DNA of 64,000 bases, from assembly GCA_036768485.1 (NCBI GenBank), contig JAVLUZ010000341.1, forward strand, positions 2,625,468-2,689,467, read 5' to 3'. Within the stretch, counting starts at the first letter, position 1, and each line of letters opens with the position of its first letter. The notes under the pieces are model-generated. The model ran no database searches. It worked only from the letters and a program-made list of their open reading frames with translations, and had not been told where the DNA came from. The translations under genes were made by a program, and so were the position numbers. Positions 23,827-36,000 of this stretch are shown piece after piece. The stretch is from Mermis nigrescens (Eukaryota; Nematoda; Enoplea; Mermithida; Mermithidae).

Positions 23827-24070
23827 TTACATTTGACTGATGTTGAGGACTTTTTTCGGTTTCAATGCGATCAGCTTTTTGCCGACCCTGCCTTTCCTTT
23901 CCCTTTTCTTCAAATGCTTTTTATCCTGGTTTTCATTTTGAACGCTCGTGTTCGAGTTACCGACTATTCTCCACTCATCTTTAGATTTACAGACCTTTCT
24001 AGACGACATGGGCTTGCTATGGAACGATTCTACACTCTTCTGCGCCATGTTTTTGAGAGCGAATTTTTGT
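23827..24070 (-). CDS. uncharacterised gene, terminal exon
   Basis: The acceptor is GAATATGCAG at 24071. It encodes 80 residues ending in a basic tail (KKHLKKRERKGRVGKK) and the stop TAA at 23829-23827. The plus strand is also open here (23761-24087), but the acceptor, phase and lysine-rich composition favour the minus strand. Confidence 0.6.
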
Positions 24071-27000
24071 CTGCATATTCATCATAACAAACAGTGATCA
24101 AGATGTTAAAAAATATTGCAGACATTTTTTAATTTTATGTTAATTATCACAAAAAATAAAAATGACAAGACACTTATTATTCAATTATTTTCTCGTTGGA
24201 ACAATAAGCTAGATCTGCTCACGAGAAGAAAGCATATACGTTAGTTAGGAAGTTTAAAAAACACCCTCTATAACAAAAAATGTCTTGATTGCACAAGATT
24301 TATGAGATTTCCCAGCAAGTTATTTCCATGAAAAAATTAATTCAAAATTAATTCAAACGATCGAATTTTAGAGAATAAGAAAAGTTTGAAATAACTAGGT
24401 CAAAAAATTGAACACCAAGTAAGACAATGCACGGAAAGGTGAAAACTGCATTTCTTAGAAAATCTTAAAATTTTTGACGCTCCGCGCCATGTCAAATATT
24501 TTCCATAATTCTTCCTGGAAAGCAACCAAAAATACAGCACTGTATGCTACACATATCCTAATGAAGTTTATAAGACATAAACCAATTTGTCTTGGGTTGG
24601 CTCCGCCCCTACCCCGAATAGGATCAAATCGGTGAAATGCCTCGGGCGAATCCAGGAAACGGGCTAGCAAGTACTTATGTGAAAAGACGGTGCCAAATCC
24701 TTGTAAATTTTGTACAGTAGATTATAGGGCACTATAGTTCAGTAAAGCATCCCGCACGCTAAAATTGAGGCTTTTATATTTTAACTAGTGTGATTTCGCC
24801 AACGTTTGAAAACTTGGCAAACTTTTGAAAACTCGAAAATTTAATAATATGGCGCAAATGCCAGAATGTTTGTATTTTAGCATCTTCAAGTCGAGTTTGT
24901 ACTAATGACAAATAGTTCAGAAAAGTGAATGGGCGCGAAGCGCATTTTTTTGATTTTTACCGTGAAGACAATTACATACGAGGCTTTGCAAAAACAGTCT
25001 TTGCTCTAAACATGGGTATCACAGCGAGACAATAAACACAATATATGTGAGGCTAGGGCCGTATTTAAGGATGGGGTTAGCCGCCCCCCTTAGCCGAAGA
25101 AAAATTTGGAAAAGTAGGACAATGCACGGAAATATAGAAAAACCGCATGCATTTGTTGTCAAATCTTCAAATGTCGACGCTTCGCGCCAGACGTTGAGTG
25201 TTTTCCATAATTTTAATTTACAGTGCCTACACCGCGCGCTTGGGGCTAAATAAATAGTAATTTGTGATATTCGACGCAAAGCGCCGAAATTTTTGAAAAT
25301 GCCCACTGCACGTACTTTTGTCTCAAAAAGTATGTGCACGTCATAAATGTAATGGCTCAAAATTTTGGGTTCGCACCCGGCCATTTTAGGGGCAGAGGGA
25401 GGGGGAGTGGGTAAATAGCCTCCAATTTTCGACCAAAAGGCCTAAAAACTGCCAAAAATGCAAATTTTTTCAAAAATCGGAGGGGTGGGTCAAATATTCT
25501 GTAGCTTTGTGGGATGAGGGCTGCCAACTTTGGGTGTGGGATCCCCCTTCCCCTGGGGCCCTGTTACATGTATGGTGCACATTGTGCAAAGATAGCCGTA
25601 AAAATCATTATACGAGCATCAAAACCTTCGTCCCGTACAAAAAAATGCTTTATGACTACGACTTGGTCTTTTCCGATTAGAAAATCAGACTCGTTGCTTA
25701 TAAAATAATCGGACGGAGATTCCTACTACGTATGTAAGCATTAAACATAGGCTGACGCATGCAACAATGATTTGGTGCTAAAACGCGAGGATACTCATAA
25801 CACCATCACTAAAGCAATAGAGAATTTAATTCAGTTCGTAAGCATATTAAAAAGGAAACTTTAATTCTATAACTAACTCACAGCTTCTCCTCGATAATGC
25901 GTCTCGTTATGCTTTCTTGTTCTGATTTGTCGTTTGGAGACCTGTGACGTGCATTAACAATCAGCAATAAGTATGATTTGCTGAGACTTCATTAGCCAGT
26001 GAAGATAAACAGTGGTGGGTCGAGAATTTTCTGACAGGGCGGGGCGGATCCCCAAAATTCTTCTAAAACTGTCAAACATTGTCCATAAATTCGTATATTA
26101 TGCTCAAAAAAACCGGTTTTTTTGCTGTTTTTGATAGGCAGAATCAATTCTGATATGAAAAACGTAAAATTTTTCTAAATTTGCCAAAATTTTTATAAAA
26201 CCCAACAAAATTAATGCAGAAATCAACACAAATTGCCGAAAAAACACTCGAGAAATCACAGTAGTAGCTACAAAATCTTTGTTCTGTACAAAATCTACTC
26301 TTTTGACGTAAATTCAATTTTTTAGAGCGCCGAGGGAGGCAGTTAATGTCATTAATGAGTACTATCCCGGCGCGAAGCGCCAGTAAAATAATCGTGATAA
26401 ACATGGCTAAAATCATCAAAAAATACAAATCTATTCTTCCTTGCGCCCAAATATTTTTTGACGACAGGGGCAGCCGCTCCCCGGCCCCCTCTAAATCCGC
26501 CAGTGCAGATAAATATGTAGAATAAGGCATGAAAGATCGATAAGAATAACGAATTGTCAAATAATCAAAAGTCTATCTCTGATCATTAAGAAACAGGAAC
26601 ATCGTAGATCTGATACTTGTGTACATGCGTAAGATTACCGTAAAGAGCTTTAAGTTACACTAATTTGACAAAAAATTACTGATTATGTATATACTAGGCA
26701 AGAATATAGAATTTTCGGCGAAATATGAAGATTTTCAAATACCGCTTGAAGTAATTATTTGCCGTTTAAAAGACTTTTTTACAACCGTCGAAATACGCTA
26801 TTTTTGCCTGAGTGATCAAATTCAAACAAAGCACATTTATCAAATTAAATGTCGGTATATTTTTATCTCATCCAACTCGTACTGAATTAATTTGCGTATT
26901 CATGTCATTTAGGCAATGCATTGTAGGCAAATATGTATAATGTCGGAAAACCGATAAAGTTCATTGACGACGGCATTTCACATGAATTATTCAGCAGGGT

Positions 27001-30000
27001 GCAATACATACATCTTCTCACTATATCTGGGCGTGGGGGTTTGCACCCCCTAGAATTCAATTTTTGGAATTTTTTCTGTTTTTTTTTCGCAATTTGTTGA
27101 TGTCAATGGACTGTGGATAGTGCTCCATGAGAAACGTAAAAAGATGGTGTTTTTTTCGCCATACCACCATTTTTAAGGCCATTTTTTTAGGTTTGAAAAA
27201 TCTTGCACCCCCCAGAATTACGGTGCCACCCACCTATGCTTCTTACTCCTCCATATGCATTTGTACACGTGTACATGTGTGCATGTGTGTGTTTGAGTGC
27301 ACGATTTTCGATCAAAAACAATTTGCTTCTTAAAAGTGCATAATTTACCGACATGAGAAACTGGAATGAAAAGACCTTTGGCCGTGTCCAACATATTGCT
27401 ACGCAATAGACATTATGTCACTAATTTATTCCTGATCGATTTATTTCATACGATATAAGGTGACATCACAGGGTATTTGGAAGCTGGAAATCCATGGAAT
27501 TAAATTCATCCAATTTGACCTTGGTATTTGCATCCAATCCGATTGTTTTCAATTATTTCTATTTTCAAGCTCAATATTATAAAATAGAAATAGACAATAA
27601 TTATTCATTTACATAAAAGTTGGACACTGAATTAGACAAATCGTCGTTTTAGGGCAAGAAAATATACAGAAAATTAACAAAAATTGACATTTGGCAACCC
27701 AATATAATTCTAATTCATATGCATAGGAAAACATTTCTAGCATTTCCAAAGCGACTTACGAGTTCTCGGAACTGGAATCAACCCTAGCAACTCTCTTCGA
27801 TGATGCAGTCCTAATTATCGAGCTAAAAGATGAAGACAAATGATTTACAGAATGCAAGAAAGCCATTCAACAGCAAAAAATACAGCTGAGTGCTGTGCGA
27901 ATTATGTACATACATAAAGAAATTTACACGTGAGCAAAAAGAAGTAGGCTTTCGTATTCCAGAATTAGTTATCTAATTCTATAAAATTAAACGTACATGA
28001 ATGAGCCTCTGACTATGCTTGTGCCCAAAGAGAAATCCCGAAAGAAAGAATAATTTTTAACAAATGAGAAATACAACCATGATTTTTGAACAAATATCAG
28101 AAAACAATTTTAAATCAATATTCCAAAGAAAAGAATTCGTAGTGATCGAAAATCGTAAAACACAGTAAGTCGGAAAACATTTTCAACTATAATTTGCAGA
28201 AGATACATAGAGGACCATGCACAGCACATGAATTTGAGGTATAAAAACAAAATTTTTTCTGAAGTGCCTTTTTCAAGCTTAAACGCTGAATATATGTCAA
28301 AAAATCATTTTTAAGCGTTTCTGGCGATCTTTTTCTTTCTAGAATACAGAAAATTAGCAGGAACAGCAAAAAATTCAAGTCAGCTGAACAATGTTGTCAA
28401 AAAGCCGAAGATTCTGCACTTCTGAGCCAAAAGATAGCTAGAAACTTTTTAAAAAAACGTTTTCTATGATTTTTTTAGAAAAACAGAAATCTGCGGGAGT
28501 GAGGAAATTGAAGGGGTGAAAACCAGACATGTAACGGCTTAAAACATTGGGTGAGGGTCCCCGGCCAATTTTAGTAGTGGAGACTAAATAACCTGCTATT
28601 TTTTGCCAAAAAAACACCTAAAAACGGCCAAAAAATGTGATTTTTTCCAAAAATCGCGGGGGCTCAAAATTTCCTGGCTTTGGAGGGGTGGAGGGACGGC
28701 CGACTTTAAGTGTGGGGTCCCCCCATTCCCGTTCTTACATGTATGGTGAAATCCATTCAAACAGTGAAACCCCCACTTGAGCTACCTCTAGATCATGTAT
28801 GCGGAGGACCCAAATGCTCGGATAGATGAGTTGAAGTAAAGCAATTTGAATGAAGGGATCCGTCAACAATCACACGGTCAACATGCAGACTCAGATTTTT
28901 AATTGAAGAAGTTATATAGCTGCCGTTTTTTTGGCCAAAATATCTATTAGTTTGACTAAGTTCAGAAGAATAGATTCCCAGCTCTTACCTCCCCAAGCCA
29001 TTGTGTATTTTACAGTACATCATTTTCAAAGATCGATTCAACTCGTTGAAGCTCACTGGCTGAATCCTGCACTGTTTAAGCTGTGCATCTACATATGCAA
29101 ACTTGCAGCTACAGTAATCCATTACATTACGCATCGATCATACCCTTTTACACGCAGCAGGGGGATCCCCACCCAAAGACGGTCGTTCCATAATATCTCA
29201 AAGGATGCAGACTTTTCCCTCCCCCGACTATGGCCGACTATCCCTTCCAAAATTTTGAGCCGTCATATACTCGGGGAAAAGAATAAGACGTCTGTTCACT
29301 CTTATGTACATGTATGCAGGGGCGTCACCAGGATTTTATTTCGAGGGAGGCAGGCCCAAATTTTTGAAGTCCTTAATCTCGAGAACGATTAGGAGGTACG
29401 CGAAAATAATGGCATTTTTAAGCGTTTCCCAACGAGATCTATGCCAAAATCGGAAAAAAAATTTTAGAGAAAATTGAAAAATTTTCTTGCTCGATTTTAA
29501 ACTCGAATATCAAAAATCTATCCTTAACCGATCTGTATGACTAATTTCTTAATATCGAGTTAACGCTTGACTCCGAAACATTTCGAAATTCTTGTCTTTG
29601 CATTTAATTTTGCGTTGTAAAAAAATAATGCATCGGCGCGAAGCGCCGAAAATTTTTGACAAATTCGCCATTTTCAAGTCAAATCTAGGCTTCTTAGGTA
29701 AGAGTTAAGGTAGAAAATAAGAAATCCGGCGAAGCGCCGGAAAATTTCGAGTTAAGTAGCTCAAAAAGTGTGCTAAACATGCATTTTGGCTGGCCTTTTA
29801 GTAGACTTCGAGAATTTTTAATTTTTTCTCAGGAAGACTTTGTGAAAAATAAAAATATGTTTTCATTTCGGAGGGCCCGCCCCCATACGGTTGGTTACGC
29901 CTCTGCATGTATGCTTGGTAACGTTATATTTTACATACTCGTGCTTTAATGAGTAATTTCATGTTGTAAAGACATTAAGGTACTAGTCGGTTATACCTCC

Positions 30001-33000
30001 CTCCTCATTCGCATTGTGAGCATAATCCTCCTCAAATATCGCGTTTATTGCCTAAATTTTTTTCGAGTGACTGAGGTCGAACCTGGGACCCTCTTATTGG
30101 TAGTCGAGCGATCTAGTCACCGAGCTATCCGGTTGATAAATCGAATCATACAAAAAAAAACTTCTTAACATTACCGATCAATTTTTCGGTGCATACTTGA
30201 CATTCTGGCGCCAGCGGATTTGGTTTTAATCAGCTAATGTATTGACGCTAGACTGATTAGATAGTTACAACGATACAAGACATAACATAATTCTAACCAA
30301 TGGGATAGGAGTCGCATCGCTCACTACGTTTGTTGCAATCCACTACTGAGGCTTAGTTTACGTACTGGCACCATTATGAGTGCAAATAACTTAGCCTACG
30401 CCTAAGCATGAATTACAAGAAGCATATTTTATTCTGTCAATAATTCGGGCTTAGGCTTAGTTATGTACAATATGGGAACTAATTTGAACTTACATAGACT
30501 GCTAATGCCATTTCCAGAGTGGCCTTGAAAAATCGCTTATCTAACAATTTTCAAATGAACACTTTCGGCCGGATGGCTCATTGGTTAGAGCGATTGACTA
30601 CTAATCAGAAGGTCCCAGGTTCGAACCTCAGTGACTCCAAACTGAATTTGCGCAAAAAAGACGATATAAGAGTGAGAAAATGGTGGAAATCCGGATGGAG
30701 GTATAACCGACTAGTACCGACGTTAAATGTAAATTAAACGTTAAACCTAATTTATAAATGTCTGTAGTTCCTTCAAACATATTTGATTTTATACTAACCC
30801 GGTCGAAGTTTTCGGCTCCTGTTTGTTACCGAGGCTATCACCCTTCGACTGCTGATCAGAGAATAATCGAATAATCGGGGTAGAATTGTACTTGATTCTA
30901 TATAGCTCGTTCGAAACGCCCGCTCTCGATGTAAACTTTTTGTACTGAACAACGAATTTCATCCAATTCTCCAAGCGGGTAAAAACAGGTCCACCGCGAA
31001 CATTCGCCTGTACGTGACCTCGGGGCAGCAAAGAAGCTCTGTGCATACGACCCTAAAACAAACGAATTAAGCAAATGTAAGAAATTAGATTCACGTTTTA
31101 TCTAATTTCATTCATTTCATTCACTGCTTTAGAGTTGCACCGCTATTTCATGCGGACTTGAAATCACAACGTAAAGTCTATGGTAGGGAGACCGCAATGC
31201 TTGCATTCACAGTTAGATAACTTGTATTGTAACCAGACATGCACAACATAGGGATTCGGGAGGAGCGTGAAAGTTTAAAGTGCCTTTTTTGGGTCCTAAA
31301 ATGGTAGATATTTGTCGAAACCATCGTTTTTGGCTTTGTAATGATGCTCTATCTTTTTAAAGCATAAAAACATTTTAAAAAATTCGAAAAAATAAAAAAA
31401 AGTCATGCAAATCGAACAATGTAGTCAAAACATGAGTATATCGCGCGAAGCGCCTAAAATTTGATACTTTTGAGCAAATAGGTAGCTAAAAGCGCTTAAA
31501 AAGCATCTTTTCTGCGAATTCTCGAAAAAAAACAATTGGTAACTTTTGAAAAATCGCGAATTTGGAGGGGGCTGAGAAAATTTCTGAGGGACCTCACACA
31601 ACATAACATGCAACAATGAACATGAGTATACTCGTGCATTCATATCCTAAATACATGCAGGCAGGCCCGTATTTAGGATTTTATTTCAGGAGGCCCGAAA
31701 ATTTTGAGGTCAGATATCTCGAGAAACATTGAGAGATGGGCAAAAATACGGGCATTTCTGATCGTATCTCAACGACCACTATGCAGTGGTGAAAAAAATT
31801 TCAAAAACAAATTTCAAACATTTTTACTCTATTCCATACTCTTATGCCACGAATCTATCTTTTAAACAATCTACGCAACTGATTTCTCATCATTCAATCG
31901 ACAAATAATCTCATAATTCTGTCTTTGTAGTTAATCTTTGTGATTCACAAAGAACAATACAGAAAATGAATCATTCTGCGCAAGCGGCTAGAAAATTTGA
32001 CATGTTCTACATCTCTAACTCAAATTTGAGCGGTTTTGAGTGGGTTAGAAGACAAAAACTATATATAAACGTACGACAAATCCAGCGCAAAGCGCCGGAA
32101 AATTGTGAGTTTACTAGCTCACAAGTACGCTAAAAGCCTGTTTTGGTGGTGTTTTAGACCTACTTCCAGAATTTTTAATTTTCTCCCTGGAGTACACTTG
32201 TGTTTCAAAAATTATTTTTCGTTTCCGGAGGGCGGCCCCTCCGTTCCACTCCTAAATAGGGGCCAGCATGCAGGTACATAGGCTTTGCTTTAAGTCGTTT
32301 TACAGTCCGCCCCAGACATGCAACAGCTCGAAATTTTGGAAGCATATCCTAAATGTATATGTAATACGCAGGTACGCTTTGCTCTAAATTCTCTTATAAT
32401 CTGCCTCCCCCCAAACATACAGAACAAAACTTTAAGGCGGGTAGCCGATCTTTTTTAAGGGGAGTGAGGTTGATGACCTTAACTTTTTAGCAAAATATGG
32501 CAAAAAAAGTGCCAAAAAATGTTAATAAGTATTCAAATTATGGTCTAAAAAGAGTGTGTCACAACGCTGAACGCATAATCTAACGTCCTGCAATGTTATG
32601 TGAAACTCAACACTCAACATGGCACCGTAATTTTGCGACCCCAAATTAAAAGGCATAGTAAGTTACAGGTATATACAATTCGGAAAAGTAGATCAAGCGA
32701 CATAATATATCTGAAACGACGACAAGTCAAAAATTCAATTGCTAGTGTAATAAACAGAGCAAAATCCCTTTAAATCTACAAAAAATACATCGACATAAGT
32801 CACGACATTCAAAGTTTTAAGGACAACGTGTTACTATTAACCATACACGTACAGTGCAGCTTGGGATGGGATATCTGGGGCTAAAACTACAAAATTTTAC
32901 TGAAGTGCCTTTTTGGGCCCAAAAATGATTAGTGCCTAACCTAATCGTCAAAACATCATTTTTTAGCATTTCTGACGCATACAGGGCAGTGTTTTTTTTT

Positions 33001-36000
33001 GTACAAGGTCCGTTTGTACATGTACAAAGATGGTCCATAAAAGTCTTTGTACATTTTGCACATGCAAATTTTTGTGTACTATAATATTGTACAATAGCGA
33101 TTTTAGTGTGGTAAAACAGGGTTTTCGATCTTAGGTAGTGTATTTTAGCGAATTTCTGGGTTTATGACGCTAAAAATTACTAAAAATTATCTGAAAACGG
33201 CGCGAAGCGCCAAAAAATATTGACATTTTTCCATTCTAAATGCAAATTCTGCCATTTTAAAGATATATAGGACAAATAATTTAATCAGTTCGGCGCGAAG
33301 CGCCGAAAATTTTGGGAATTTTACACCTTTTTACAGTTTTTGTCTTCCTAAAAATCTTTGTACATTTTGTACACACAAAATTTTTGGGTACTATAATATG
33401 GTACAGCAGCGATTTTAGTATCGTAAAAACAGAGTTCTTCGACTTTTCGTAGTGTGTTTTAGCTAATTTCTGGGTCTCTTAGGGCAAAAATCACTAAGAA
33501 TCGTCTTAAAACGGCGCGAAGCGCCGAAAAATTTGACATTTTTACTTTTGAAATGCAATTTCTGCCATTATAAAGATATATAGAACACACAATTACTCAT
33601 TTCGGCGCGAAGCGCGAAATTTTTCGAATTATAGACCTTTTTTTGCAATTTTTGTCTTCCCAAAAATCTTTGTACATGCACAAAGACGGTCCCGAAAAGT
33701 CTTTGTACATCGGGAAAAATCTTTGCCGAATACAAAAAAAAAACCGTGATAACGGGTGTTGCATAATGATTTGCCCTACCCCTACAGTTAAATGTGTAAG
33801 CGCAACATGAACATGCAATATATCATCTTGTAGAGAATTCAATTGCGCGTTTTACACTATATTTTACACAGTTTACAAATTCAGTCAACTTTACACAGAG
33901 GCAAAAAAAGGAATGTGTCATTGAACTCAGTAAAATTTGTGAATATTCGTTGTTGAAATGAGTTTTGATATGGAAACTGCTCGAGTTGTTGATCGGATTC
34001 AAGCATCGGCATTTTACCAAGCGAAATTAGCCGGCGCAACATTCATTTCCATTAGTTGGGTTGCGAATAAGCTTCAAAGATCGAAACGATGGGTTATGCA
34101 GAAAACGCGTTATTAATGGTGTTTAATTTTCTTTTTTTCTGAAATTTTTTGATCATTTTTGTTTTTGGATAATAAAAAATTTTATCCTGGTAGTCATCTT
34201 TTGAAAATAGGTTCCTCGAACGCAGAATTGAATTCTCTACAAGATGGTATATTGCATGTTGATATTGCGCTTACACATGTAGCCGTAGGGGTAGGGCAAA
34301 TCATTATGCAACACCCTGTAGATGCTCAAGGTCCGGTTGGCCTGGGGCGGGGGCAAAGTCTATATTTTGGAGTCACGATAGTGATCGACCGGAGCGGCCA
34401 ACCTGGCCGGAGCCGGAGATCCGGCCGGAGCCGAATTGTACCATATTGCTCAGGCCAGAGCCGGAGAAATATAATTTTACACGTGCGGATAGATAGGACA
34501 TCTTTGTGACCAAGACCTAGACCATAGTGCACATGCATCTTAACTGCATAGTTATATGAAATACAAGGGCGGATTTAAGGGGAATGGCAGGAGGAGGGGG
34601 CGTCCGCCCATCCCCCCATTGGCCAAAAATATTTGGCGAGATAAAGAATGCAGGGGCGGATTTAAGGGGAGGGCGGGGTGGCCGCCCCCTTGGCCAAAAA
34701 TATTTGGCGAGATAAAGAATGGATATGCAATTTGCAATAATTTTTGGCCGTCAGTGACCATAATTTCTCCAAATAATTCTGGCGCTATGCGTCAGATAAT
34801 ATGTACCTATTAATGAGATTAATTTACTTTCTTTGCGACCTGGAAGCCATTATCTGTTCATGTAGGTTTCAAAACAATTTTTACAGCATAAACAGCTATT
34901 TTTGCATATTTTTCTTCTATTTTCGATTTAAAATTTCGATGTTTCGCATCAAATGCTGTAAATCATGCTTCTAGACATGATTTTTTTTCGTATTCGGCAA
35001 AAAGTTTTCCCAATGTACAAAGATTTTTTGGGACCGTCTTTGTACATGTACAAAGATTTTTGGGAAGACAGAAATTGCAAAAAAGGTCTGTAATTAGAAA
35101 AAAATTTTGCGCTTCGCACCGAAATGAGTGATTGTGTGTTTTCTTTATATCTTTATAATGACAGAAATTGCATTTCAAAAGGAAAAATGTCAATTTTTTG
35201 GCGCTTCGCGCCATTCTACGATTATAAGTGATTTTTGCCCTAAGAGACCCAGAAATTACCTAAAACACACTACCAAAATTCGAACAACTCTGTTTTTACT
35301 AAACTAAAATCGCTACTGTACCATACAATAGTACCTAAAAATTTGTGTGTGCAAAATGTACTAAGACTTTTGGGGACGATCTTTGTACATTTACAAACGG
35401 ACCTTGTACAAAAAACACTGACTGCTTCTAGACGTCTATCCGCCTTGATTTCACAAGTTTTCCGGTGCTTCGCGCCAGATTTTTATAAAGTCAAAGAAAG
35501 TTAATGATTTTCTCGCAAAAATTGTTGAAAATTTCAAAATTTTCAGACAAAATATTGCATTAAAAAGTGATTTTATGTAAAAGTACACAATGTAGAACAC
35601 AGAAAAAACGCTATTTCGCGCATTAAGGGCAAATTTTTGTACCTATTTTTGACTGTTTTAGGAAAATGTTGGGAGTAGTTAATCGTGTAGCCCTAGCCTG
35701 CAAAACAAAGTATATATGGCTATGTTTTGTGTTATAGGCCCCGCCCACCTGATCGTAGAGTAGCAGCCTCTCCTGTGTTATAGCATAGGCGGAGGAGCGC
35801 CCTGTTTGTGCCCTGGCTTTTCTCTCAGGGCGCAATGATGAGGGATGGGCCCCAGGGAAGCCAAGGAATGAAAAACCTACATATAGGAAGAATATTGCGC
35901 ATTGGCGAAGCAACGAAGACTGAAACACGATGAATATAATAAGCGCATTGGCAGCGGACGTTTTTTTTAAAGAGACAAGTAATATCGCGTATTGGCAGCG

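Larger units (their letters stand above)
32982..34318. mobile_element. Tc1/mariner-like element with ~100-bp inverted ends
   Basis: It is bounded by TA at 32980-32981 and 34319-34320. The end sequence CAGGGTGTTGCATAATG (interrupted on the left by a hAT-like insertion at 32987-33748) recurs inverted at the right as CATTATGCAACACCCTG. Similarity continues about 100 bp to the ACAAGATG/CATCTTGT region. A short transposase-like stub lies inside at 33961. Other family members were not seen, although the element at 6934 shares the CAGGGTGT start. Confidence 0.65.

Noticed and set aside
23761..24087. Plus-strand 108-residue open frame
   Set aside because: It is antisense to the terminal exon of the uncharacterised minus-strand gene, which has an acceptor in phase with the upstream exon. 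The plus frame has no splice or homology support.
30571..30645. Possible functional tRNA gene
   Set aside because: A and B boxes are present, but the acceptor arm does not pair, the sequence continues into a conserved non-tRNA tail, and an inverted copy with the same tail lies nearby. A SINE explains it better.
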